64,000 bases of DNA from Sphingobacterium sp. (GTDB lineage: Bacteria; Bacteroidota; Bacteroidia; Sphingobacteriales; Sphingobacteriaceae), in NCBI GenBank assembly GCA_031286695.1, contig JAITTY010000005.1:1071248-1135247 (forward strand). Direction: 5' to 3'. Shown in pieces: positions 26,828 to 34,197 of this stretch (position 1 is its first letter; every line of letters starts with the position of its first letter). The position numbers were made by a program, and so were the translations under genes. The notes beneath the pieces are model-generated. The model worked only from the letters and a program-made list of their open reading frames with translations, was not told the origin of the DNA and ran no database searches.

Positions 26828-27808
26828 ATGAGCGATACGATAACACGGTACGACCTGATTATAGTTGGCGGCGGGCCAATTGGCTTAGCTTGCGCCTTAG
26901 AAGCCAAAGAAGCAAATTTAAACTATCTTATTCTTGAAAAGGGCTGCTTGGTCAACTCACTGTATAATTACCCCCAAAATATGACCTTCTTCTCTTCCTC
27001 CGAAAGATTAGAAATAGGCGATATTCCTTTTGTCACAACCAACCCCAAACCAAAACGCATGGAGGCTTTGGAATATTACCGACGTATACAGCAAAAGTTC
27101 GCGCTGGATACCCATCTTTTTGAAGAAGTACTGGAAATTAAAAAAGAGGACAGGGAGTTTCTGGTCAGCAGCAGCAAAAGTATGTACTTGACCAAGAAAG
27201 TCATCATCGCCACAGGTTTTTATGATATACCAATGTTGCTCAATATCCCGGGCGAAGAACTTCCCAAAGTGAGGCATTACTACGATGATCCACATTATTA
27301 TAGCAGCCAAAAGGTGATCGTTGTTGGCGCCAGTAATTCATCCATTGATGCTGCGCTTGAGACCTACCGGAAAGGAGCCCAAGTTTCTTTGGTAATCCGT
27401 GGTAGCGAAATCAGCCGTCGGGTAAAATATTGGGTAAAACCAGATATTGAAAATCGAATTGCTGCTGGAGAAATCGATGTCTATTATAACAGCCACTTAA
27501 CAGAAGTTACTCCGACTACTGCACATATCCAAACACCAAACGGTATCGTCGAACTCGATAATGATTTTGTACTGGCTTTAACCGGCTATCGACCAAATTT
27601 TGATTTTTTGAAAAAGATCGGAATTGATATTCCCGAAGAGGCACCTTGCATTCCCAGCCATAATGAAGAAACCATGGAGACGAATGTAGCGGGTATATAT
27701 TTAGCAGGTGTTGTCTGTGGAGGTTTAAATACTCACCTGTGGTTTATTGAGAATTCGCGAATTCATGCCAAACAGATTATCGGACACATTTGCTCAACAC
27801 TCCCTTAA
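26828..27808 (+). CDS. YpdA-like FAD/NAD(P)-dependent bacillithiol disulfide reductase
   Basis: 326 residues. The FAD-binding GGGPIGLACALEA lies near the start, the NADPH-binding VVGASNSSIDAAL at about residue 165, and GIYLAGVVCGG near the end. The early NYPQNMTFFSSSERLEIGDI segment is typical of YpdA proteins. Unlike thioredoxin reductase it lacks a CxxC active site. Family knowledge: YpdA reduces bacillithiol disulfide, and many Bacteroidota make bacillithiol. No bacillithiol synthesis genes are in view. It converges with the tetR gene, with only 3 bases between the stops. Confidence 0.85.
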   Translation: MSDTITRYDLIIVGGGPIGLACALEAKEANLNYLILEKGCLVNSLYNYPQNMTFFSSSERLEIGDIPFVTTNPKPKRMEALEYYRRIQQKFALDTHLFEEVLEIKKEDREFLVSSSKSMYLTKKVIIATGFYDIPMLLNIPGEELPKVRHYYDDPHYYSSQKVIVVGASNSSIDAALETYRKGAQVSLVIRGSEISRRVKYWVKPDIENRIAAGEIDVYYNSHLTEVTPTTAHIQTPNGIVELDNDFVLALTGYRPNFDFLKKIGIDIPEEAPCIPSHNEETMETNVAGIYLAGVVCGGLNTHLWFIENSRIHAKQIIGHICSTLP

Positions 27809-27811
27809 CAA

Positions 27812-28429
27812 CTATTTAACGACTTGAAAACGTAAACCATTTAAGAAGATTTTCATCATTTTCTTCTGTAAACTGAGAATATGGTCAAATTCTTCTTTTG
27901 TGGGGAACAACATGTTTTTCATATCTTTCAATATACCCATACGCATACCAAAAAGCGAATACAAAAGAATCCGGGCCGTTTCGTTGATATCTTCCACCTG
28001 TATCTCGCCAGCATCAATACCAATCTTGAGAATCTTCTCGATAATTTCTACTTCACGCAAATAAGATTCCTTGAAAACCTGTTCCAGTTCATCAGGAAGT
28101 TCTTTCACCATCTTCATGGTATATTCAAACAAATTATAATATTGGTTGATGATCTTGACGCGCATATCAATGGAATACATCATGATCTCCTCAAAGTCCC
28201 CACCTTTCGCAATGACGTCTTCAATGTCTTCGATCATTTTATCAATAACGTATTCGAAAACTGCAGAATATAAGCTATTCTTATCCGGAAAATAATAATA
28301 CAGCAATGCTTTTGAAAAATTGAGATCTTTGGCTATTTCCGACATCGTTGTTTTAGCCATTCCAAAATGTGCAAAGCGCCTTGTCGCAGCTTCTAGAATT
28401 TTGATTCTTTTTACATCTGCATTACCCAT
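27812..28429 (-). CDS. TetR/AcrR-family regulator divergent from murB
   Basis: 205 residues. The N-terminal helix-turn-helix is IKILEAATRRFAHFGMAKTT, then DLNFSKALLYYYFPDKNSLY. The C-terminal ligand domain is variable. A short palindrome, ATAAAC-G-GTTTAT, lies 25 bases upstream of its own start in the 104-base gap to murB, a usual place for an autoregulatory TetR operator. The effector is unknown. Confidence 0.88.
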   Translation of the reverse strand: MGNADVKRIKILEAATRRFAHFGMAKTTMSEIAKDLNFSKALLYYYFPDKNSLYSAVFEYVIDKMIEDIEDVIAKGGDFEEIMMYSIDMRVKIINQYYNLFEYTMKMVKELPDELEQVFKESYLREVEIIEKILKIGIDAGEIQVEDINETARILLYSLFGMRMGILKDMKNMLFPTKEEFDHILSLQKKMMKIFLNGLRFQVVK

Positions 28430-28453
28430 TAAACTTATATTTTTTATCGTTAA

Positions 28454-28466
28454 ATAAACGGTTTAT
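28454..28466. promoter_or_regulatory. Candidate TetR operator in the tetR-murB divergent region
   Basis: Palindrome ATAAAC-G-GTTTAT with perfect 6-base arms. A -7-like TATCTTTA (about 28470-28477) that could serve murB lies 4 bases to the right, so bound repressor would cover that promoter. Confidence 0.5.
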
Positions 28467-28533
28467 ACTATCTTTACCGATTATCATGCTAAAGATAGCT
28501 GATTTTTTTGAATTTCTGAAAACTAAAGTCAAT

Positions 28534-29550
28534 ATGAAGTTAAACATTCAATCGAATATATCTTTAAAACCTTTCAATACGTTTGGAATAGAAGAAAAGA
28601 CAAATTTTCTAATCGAAGTGAATGACAATGAAACATTGACCGAAATTTTTAAAAACGGCATATTTAACGAGACTTTTTTTGTTCTCGGCGCCGGTAGCAA
28701 TGTCCTTTTTACTAAAGCATTCGACGGATATATTATTCGCATGACCAGCAAGGGCATACGGTCAAAAATTGATGGCGATGATATCTATGTCACAGCGCAA
28801 GCTGGAGAAATCTGGAATGACTTCGTTTGGTATTGTATCGAACATAATTACGCCGGCATTGAAAACATGGCCCTAATTCCCGGTACTGTCGGCGCTTCAC
28901 CTGTACAAAACATCGGTGCCTATGGTACCGAGTTAATGTATGTCTTTCACGAATGTCAGGCTTTCGATACGCATACAGGTAACTTTACGACATTCAAAAA
29001 AGAAGATTGCAATTTCTCCTACCGCGACAGCATCTTTAAAACAGCACACAAAGGGCGGTTTATTATTACCCAGGTAACTTATAAGCTTAGCCAAACAGCC
29101 CATATCAATACAACTTATGGTGCAATAGAAGCCGAACTCGCTAAAGAAAATATAACAAACCCAAGTATTGCCGATATCGCAACCATTGTCTCCAAAATCC
29201 GCGTAGAGAAGCTTCCTGACCCAAGTACAGTGGGGAATGCCGGAAGTTTCTTTAAAAACCCTGTAGTTACAGCGTCGACTTTTGAACCTCTTCAGAAAGA
29301 ATATCCTACAATACCGCATTATCCAATGCCCAATAATGAAACAAAATTGGCTGCTGGATGGTTAATAGAACAATGTGGTTGGAAAGGAAAAGAATATGGA
29401 CAAGCAGGTGTATGGAAAAATCAGGCACTTGTACTAATAAATAGACAAAACGCTACAGGACAGGAAATTTACAATCTATCGGAACAAATTATAAGTGATG
29501 TAGCCAACAAATTTGGCATTAAGTTAGAGCGTGAAGTTAATTTACTGTAA
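28534..29550 (+). CDS. murB: UDP-N-acetylenolpyruvoylglucosamine reductase MurB
   Basis: 338 residues from the ATG at 28534 (MKLNIQSNISLKPFNTFGIE), where the family normally begins. An ATG at 28486 adds 16 residues and lies almost at the presumed transcription start, so it is less likely. FAD-binding FVLGAGSNVLF, GIENMALIPGTVGASPVQNIGAYG (family block) and AGSFFKNP with the catalytic serine are present, as is the C-terminal WLIEQCGWKGKEYGQAGVW. Type I MurB, long form with the extra loop. It makes UDP-MurNAc from the enolpyruvyl precursor using NADPH. Confidence 0.95.
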   Translation: MKLNIQSNISLKPFNTFGIEEKTNFLIEVNDNETLTEIFKNGIFNETFFVLGAGSNVLFTKAFDGYIIRMTSKGIRSKIDGDDIYVTAQAGEIWNDFVWYCIEHNYAGIENMALIPGTVGASPVQNIGAYGTELMYVFHECQAFDTHTGNFTTFKKEDCNFSYRDSIFKTAHKGRFIITQVTYKLSQTAHINTTYGAIEAELAKENITNPSIADIATIVSKIRVEKLPDPSTVGNAGSFFKNPVVTASTFEPLQKEYPTIPHYPMPNNETKLAAGWLIEQCGWKGKEYGQAGVWKNQALVLINRQNATGQEIYNLSEQIISDVANKFGIKLEREVNLL

Positions 29551-29811
29551 AGATTTAAAAAAGTATTTTTATTTTTTTTAAATCTGAAAGCAAAAGAAAA
29601 ACAGGCTTCACTTTAGTAAAACATCACTTTGAGCTAATTTTATTTACTTAAAGTTAGTCTACGCACACGTTTGCTCTGCTTAAAATAATCTTAAAATTAT
29701 ATTAACAAATCTAATTTTGCCATTTTTGGCGCATTATTTGCCTCATACTTAATGAACCGCATTTTATAAACGTACTGTTTTGTAAAAAGAACAGTTATAA
29801 TTCATTAAGCT

Positions 29812-30321
29812 ATGACAAAGAATGAATTTGACACCATGGTTATTGAGCAATCGGACTCATTAAAACTCTACGCCAGAAATTTTACCAGTGATTACGAAGA
29901 TGCCAACGATCTCGTTCAGGACACGATCCTGAAAGCTGTAACCTATTTTAAAAATTTCAAAGAAGGAACCAATCTGAAAGGATGGCTTTACACCATCATG
30001 AAAAACACGTTTATTAATAACTATAGACGTATTGTGAAAACCAATTCTTTCATTACGAAAGACGAGGATATTTCTAACTCTAACCTCCTATTATCCGCCT
30101 CCTCAAATCAAGGCGAAAGCAAATTTGTCATGGAAGACATCCATGAAGCTTTATCTAGTCTTTCCGAAGAATATTACATCCCATTTTCGCTGTACTTTGA
30201 AGGGTTTAAATACCACGAGATATCTGAGCATTTAAATATCCCCATCGGAACGGTAAAAACAAGAATACATGTCGCCAGAAAATTAATGAAAAGATCACTA
30301 TCGGCATATAAAGTAGCCTAG
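29812..30321 (+). CDS. ECF-type RNA polymerase sigma factor
   Basis: 169 residues. Region 2 has SDYEDANDLVQDTILKA and NLKGWLYTIMKNTFINNYRR; region 4 has LSLPEEYY-like LSSLSEEYYIPFSLYFEG and NIPIGTVKTRIHVARKLMK. Typical small ECF size. No anti-sigma gene follows; instead a cytochrome b5-like gene starts 31 bases later, so this belongs with the ECF sigmas that lack an adjacent membrane anti-sigma. A TAATTTTG at about 29711 could be its own -7 element. Confidence 0.9.
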   Translation: MTKNEFDTMVIEQSDSLKLYARNFTSDYEDANDLVQDTILKAVTYFKNFKEGTNLKGWLYTIMKNTFINNYRRIVKTNSFITKDEDISNSNLLLSASSNQGESKFVMEDIHEALSSLSEEYYIPFSLYFEGFKYHEISEHLNIPIGTVKTRIHVARKLMKRSLSAYKVA

Positions 30322-30352
30322 TTTTTCTATCTTCGCCTTTTTACAATAACAA

Positions 30353-30598
30353 ATGGCAGAAGAATTATCGGAATACAGCAAAAGCCAACTGGCTTTGCGT
30401 AATGGTCAGGATAAACCACAGATCTGGGTTGCTTATCGTGGATTTATCTATGATGTGGGAGAAAGTAGACTGTGGAAAAACGGCATGCATTACGAGCATT
30501 GGGCTGGGCAAGATCTAACTGAGGAGCTCCAAGAAGCCCCTCATTCAGAATCTGTATTTTCAAAATTTCAGATCGTCGGAAAACTGAAAGATCAATGA
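30353..30598 (+). CDS. Small cytochrome b5-like haem-binding protein
   Basis: 81 residues, a single domain: LALRNGQDKPQIWVAYRGFIYDV, then HYEHWAGQDLTEELQEAPHS. This is the bacterial short form of the Cyt-b5 domain; the histidines of HYEHWAGQD and APHS are candidate haem ligands. Cytoplasmic, no membrane anchor. Its redox partner is not visible. Its stop codon directly abuts the stop of the convergent PfkB gene. Confidence 0.85.
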   Translation: MAEELSEYSKSQLALRNGQDKPQIWVAYRGFIYDVGESRLWKNGMHYEHWAGQDLTEELQEAPHSESVFSKFQIVGKLKDQ

Positions 30599-31513
30599 TT
30601 ATAAATTAAACTGAGATAGGGCAACAAAAGCGTTCAATCGCTTTTGTATGTCCTCTTCGGTAAGGTCAACCAAACGATCTGTTCCAAATTTCTCTACACA
30701 GAATGAAGCTAGCGCAGAACCAAAAATCAACGCGTTCTTCATGTTTGTAAAGTTTATACTTTTTACCTTGGCAAGATAGCCAATAAAACCTCCCGCAAAG
30801 GAATCTCCTGCACCAGTTGGATCAAACACATCTGCTAATGGTAGCGCTGGAGCAGAAAAAATCTGATTCTCTCCAAAAAGAAGCGCACCGTGTTCACCTT
30901 TTTTGATAATTAAATATTTAGGTCCCATTGCTAAAATGACTTTTGCAGCTTTAACCAGCGAATACTCTCCCGACAGTTGCCTTGCCTCTGAATCATTTAT
31001 GGCTAATACATCAACCTTTAGAAGCACCTTTCTTAAGTCATCCATAGCAACATTCATCCAGTAGTTCATGGTATCCAGAACAACCAGCTTCGGTTTGTGA
31101 TTTAATCGCGCCAGTGTTGTCAACTGTATTTGAGGGGTAAGATTACCCAGGAGAAGATATTCACAGTCCTGGTAGCTTTCTGGAATGATCGGATCAAAAT
31201 CAGCTAATACATTTAAGTCAGTCGCCAATGTGTCACGGCTGTTCATATCGTTATGATACCGGCCCGACCAAGAAAAGGTTTGTCCGCCAGAAACCACCTG
31301 AACCCCCGTCACATCTACACCACGGTTCTTAATAAGATCAAGATTGTCATTTCCAAAATCCTCCCCAACAACACTGACCAACTTAATTTGATCACATAGA
31401 TAGGATGCGGCCAAACTAGCAAATGTACCGGCACCACCTACAATTTTGTCAGTTTTACCGAACGGTGTCTCTATTGTATCAAAAGCCACCGTACCAATAA
31501 TTACTAAACTCAT
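30599..31513 (-). CDS. PfkB-family carbohydrate/nucleoside kinase
   Basis: 304 residues. GGAGTFASLAASYL near the start and DPTGAGDSFAGGFIGYL at about residue 240 are the two PfkB signatures; Asp in GAGD is the catalytic base. Substrates in this family include ribose, adenosine, fructose and inosine, and the sequence alone does not decide. Alone on this strand; zero bases separate it from the opposing cytochrome b5-like gene. Confidence 0.9.
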   Translation of the reverse strand: MSLVIIGTVAFDTIETPFGKTDKIVGGAGTFASLAASYLCDQIKLVSVVGEDFGNDNLDLIKNRGVDVTGVQVVSGGQTFSWSGRYHNDMNSRDTLATDLNVLADFDPIIPESYQDCEYLLLGNLTPQIQLTTLARLNHKPKLVVLDTMNYWMNVAMDDLRKVLLKVDVLAINDSEARQLSGEYSLVKAAKVILAMGPKYLIIKKGEHGALLFGENQIFSAPALPLADVFDPTGAGDSFAGGFIGYLAKVKSINFTNMKNALIFGSALASFCVEKFGTDRLVDLTEEDIQKRLNAFVALSQFNL

Positions 31514-31538
31514 AGTTTTTTAATAAGCATGGTAAACA

Positions 31539-31563
31539 AAAAAACCGGCGTAAAGCCGGTTTC
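31539..31563 (-). terminator. Terminator of the tRNA-Asn cluster
   Basis: Stem AACCGGC / GCCGGTT with a five-base loop, followed on the minus strand by a T-run, just beyond the last tRNA-Asn. Confidence 0.88.
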
Positions 31564-31570
31564 AATATTG

Positions 31571-31644
31571 CTCCTGAAGCTGGGCTCGAACCAGCGACCC
31601 TCTGATTAACAGTCAGATGCTCTAACCTGCTGAGCTATTCAGGA
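31571..31644 (-). tRNA. tRNA-Asn (anticodon GTT), copy nearest the terminator
   Basis: 74 bases. The acceptor stem TCCTGAA / TTCAGGA closes, the anticodon loop is CTGTTAA with GTT, and the T arm has GGTTCGAGCC. Last of three tandem copies in the direction of transcription. D loop AGCAGG. Confidence 0.95.
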
Positions 31645-31732
31645 ATTTATTTTTCGAGAAATTCCTTTCTCATAGAGTGTACAAAAATAGTACATTTTAA
31701 TTTGTTATGCAAATAAAATTATTTGCTTGTCG

Positions 31733-31806
31733 CTCCTGAAGCTGGGCTCGAACCAGCGACCCTCTGATTAACAGTCAGATGCTCTAACCGGCTGAGCTAT
31801 TCAGGA
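31733..31806 (-). tRNA. tRNA-Asn (anticodon GTT), middle copy
   Basis: Identical to its neighbours except for one base in the D loop (AGCCGG instead of AGCAGG). All stems are intact, so it is presumably functional. Confidence 0.95.
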
Positions 31807-31856
31807 ATGAAAAATTGAATATTTTAAAAACTCCGGTTATGTAAGTTATTAAATTG

Positions 31857-31930
31857 CTCCTGAAGCTGGGCTCGAACCAGCGACCCTCTGATTAACAGTC
31901 AGATGCTCTAACCTGCTGAGCTATTCAGGA
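31857..31930 (-). tRNA. tRNA-Asn (anticodon GTT), first copy
   Basis: Identical to the copy at 31571-31644. The three lie on one strand with spacers of 88 and 50 bases and no terminator between them, so they probably form one transcript. Confidence 0.95.
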
Positions 31931-32176
31931 GTGTTTTTCAATTTTTCCGGAGACCCTATTGCGTTTCCGTGATGCAAGTATCGGAAGATTATTAGAATAC
32001 TACAAATTTTTTGAGCACATTTTTTACAACTTCCTAAATTCCAATTAGAATAATTTATTTTTATTTCTCATGCAACTCCACAAAATCGCCTTTTCAGCAC
32101 TTAAACCAACATTATCCTTCTTTTACATTCAATAGCTATTAGCTAATCAATGGACAATATTGTAAATTCAGTACGA

Positions 32177-33553
32177 TTAAAGTAGCACACCTTTCAAAAT
32201 AAGCGTCGCCACACTAAAATAGATCAGCAAACCTGTTACATCGACTAATGTCGACACAAAGGGCGCGGAAGAACTCGCCGGGTCGGCCCCAAGCCGTTTC
32301 ATCACAAAAGGCAACATAGACCCCATCAACGATCCCCAGAGGACGACACCTACCAGCGATAAAGAAATAACCAATGCAACCAACACCCAATACTCACCAT
32401 AACTATGTGCAAAAGATTGCCAAGCCATAATCCGTAGAAAGCCAAGCCCACCCAAAATAAGCCCCAGTAATAACCCCGACAAGATCTCCCTTCGCATCAC
32501 ACGCCACCAATCACCCAAAGTAACTTCCCCTAAAGCCATCGCTTGAATAATTAATGTAGACGCTTGCGAACCGCTGTTCCCACCACTGGAAATAATAACA
32601 GGCATCAGTGCAAACAACATAATCGCGCTTGCCATTTGCTCTTCGAAATGTTCAATAACCGTAGCTGTTAAAAGCTGTCCCAGAAACAGAACAATAAGCC
32701 ACCCCGCTCTCTTCTTCACCAAGTTTTTAATCGACACATCCAGGTAGGGCTCATCCAAAGCCTCCGTCCCCCCGATACGCTGCATATCTTCCGTGTACTC
32801 CTCGTTGGCTACCCAAAGAATATCATCGACAGTCACAATCCCCAACATAACACCCTGCTCGTCGACAACAGGCAAGGCCACTCGATTATTCATCCGGAAG
32901 ATGTTGATCGCTTCCTCCTGAGGATCGTAAGCATTGAGCGATATCAGACGATGATCGATAAGTTCACCAACCACGGTATCCGGCTCGGCCATCAGCACAT
33001 CTTTGATCCGAATATCATCAACTAACTTCCCATTTCCGTCAATCACATAGAGCACATCTATCGTCTCCGAATCCCTTCCATAACGTCTAATATGTCCCAA
33101 TATCCGTTCAATACTCCAGTGCTCTTTTACGGTAATATAATCAGGCGTCATTAGACGCCCAACGCTATCTTCTGGATAACCCAGCAAAGCCAATGCTTCA
33201 ACACGATCTTTGGGTGGTAACAGTAAAATTAAATGCTTAATATCGTCCTTCATTTCTGAAAAAAAAGAAGTCCGATCGTCGGGGGGTAACTCGTTAATTA
33301 ATGCACTAATTTTTGCTTTAGAAAGCTTCTTAAAAATCCTGTTTTGAGTAGGGAAATCCAGAATACGAAAAACGTTAACTGCGCGATTCAAATTTAATGA
33401 TTCAATAAATAGTGAGCCATGTTCGGGCAACTCATCAATCAGCTCCTCTACTTCTGAAATATTTAATTCATTCAAAAATTCTTCCAGCCCAACAAGATCT
33501 CCACCTGCGATCAATTGCTCTATTTGATTCACCTGCATTTCCAGTTCTTCCAT
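32177..33553 (-). CDS. mgtE: MgtE-family magnesium transporter
   Basis: 458 residues from the ATG at 33553, which has an AGGAG sequence 5 bases upstream; a longer frame would need a TTG. The domains are an N-terminal helical Mg-sensing domain (about 1-125), two CBS domains (about 130-250, with MTPDYITVKEHWSI and LPVVDEQGVMLGIVTVDD) and a five-helix membrane domain with VIISSGGNSGSQASTLIIQA. It is a Mg2+ channel gated by cytoplasmic Mg2+. Full length, alone in its unit. No Mg riboswitch was recognised upstream. Confidence 0.93.
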   Translation of the reverse strand: MEELEMQVNQIEQLIAGGDLVGLEEFLNELNISEVEELIDELPEHGSLFIESLNLNRAVNVFRILDFPTQNRIFKKLSKAKISALINELPPDDRTSFFSEMKDDIKHLILLLPPKDRVEALALLGYPEDSVGRLMTPDYITVKEHWSIERILGHIRRYGRDSETIDVLYVIDGNGKLVDDIRIKDVLMAEPDTVVGELIDHRLISLNAYDPQEEAINIFRMNNRVALPVVDEQGVMLGIVTVDDILWVANEEYTEDMQRIGGTEALDEPYLDVSIKNLVKKRAGWLIVLFLGQLLTATVIEHFEEQMASAIMLFALMPVIISSGGNSGSQASTLIIQAMALGEVTLGDWWRVMRREILSGLLLGLILGGLGFLRIMAWQSFAHSYGEYWVLVALVISLSLVGVVLWGSLMGSMLPFVMKRLGADPASSSAPFVSTLVDVTGLLIYFSVATLILKGVLL

Positions 33554-34197
33554 ATCTCCTATCAATTTAAAAATCCTACATCTAAACAAAGTTTATATGT
33601 TACAAAAATCGCTTTTTTAAAGTAAATTCTGCATAAAAAAATAAATAATAAAAACCTGCAGCCTGTCGCAGTAATTATGATAAATACCAGACGTACCCTT
33701 TAATGCCTCATCAAAAAATAAGACATTTTGTCACCAATATAAATTAAAGAGAAAACCGTTCTCACCAACAACTTCAACAGGTTCAAGAAAAAAAAGACGA
33801 TTAAATTTATAGTCTAATTATCAATCCATTTTTTTATCAACTAAAATAAACCAGGCGACGGCTACCTCACCATTAGATATCCGAAAGCAACAACCCATAG
33901 TCGTCAGATTTTTACACAAAAAAAAGCAAACAAATTTTCCCGGTATAGTCTTAGAATCGCCAATTATTTAAGTATATTCGTCGTATGCTTTAACCTGTTC
34001 AACATAGGGCATTTTTTCAGAATAGCCCAATAGCACTGAGTTATTTTAAAGAAAAAAACAACAGAAAAAAAGCGAAATTTAAAAAACATAAAAACCTATT
34101 ATTCAAACACAAAGAAATTATTAAAAGAACTTAAAGTTCACATAAATAGCAATAATAAAACTAAAAAAAATAGCAAACATTAGATTTATAAAAATTA
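33554..34197. other. Gene-free, A-rich region of about 640 bases
   Basis: Divergent upstream region between mgtE and the large protease-barrel gene. It is strongly A/T-biased, with long A-runs from about 34050 to 34190. I see no reading frame, RNA hairpin with a T-run, or clear promoter that I would defend. Confidence 0.4.

Noticed and set aside
33554-33589. 12-codon N-terminal extension of mgtE
   Set aside because: It needs a TTG start, while the ATG at 33553 has an AGGAG ribosome site 5 bases upstream.
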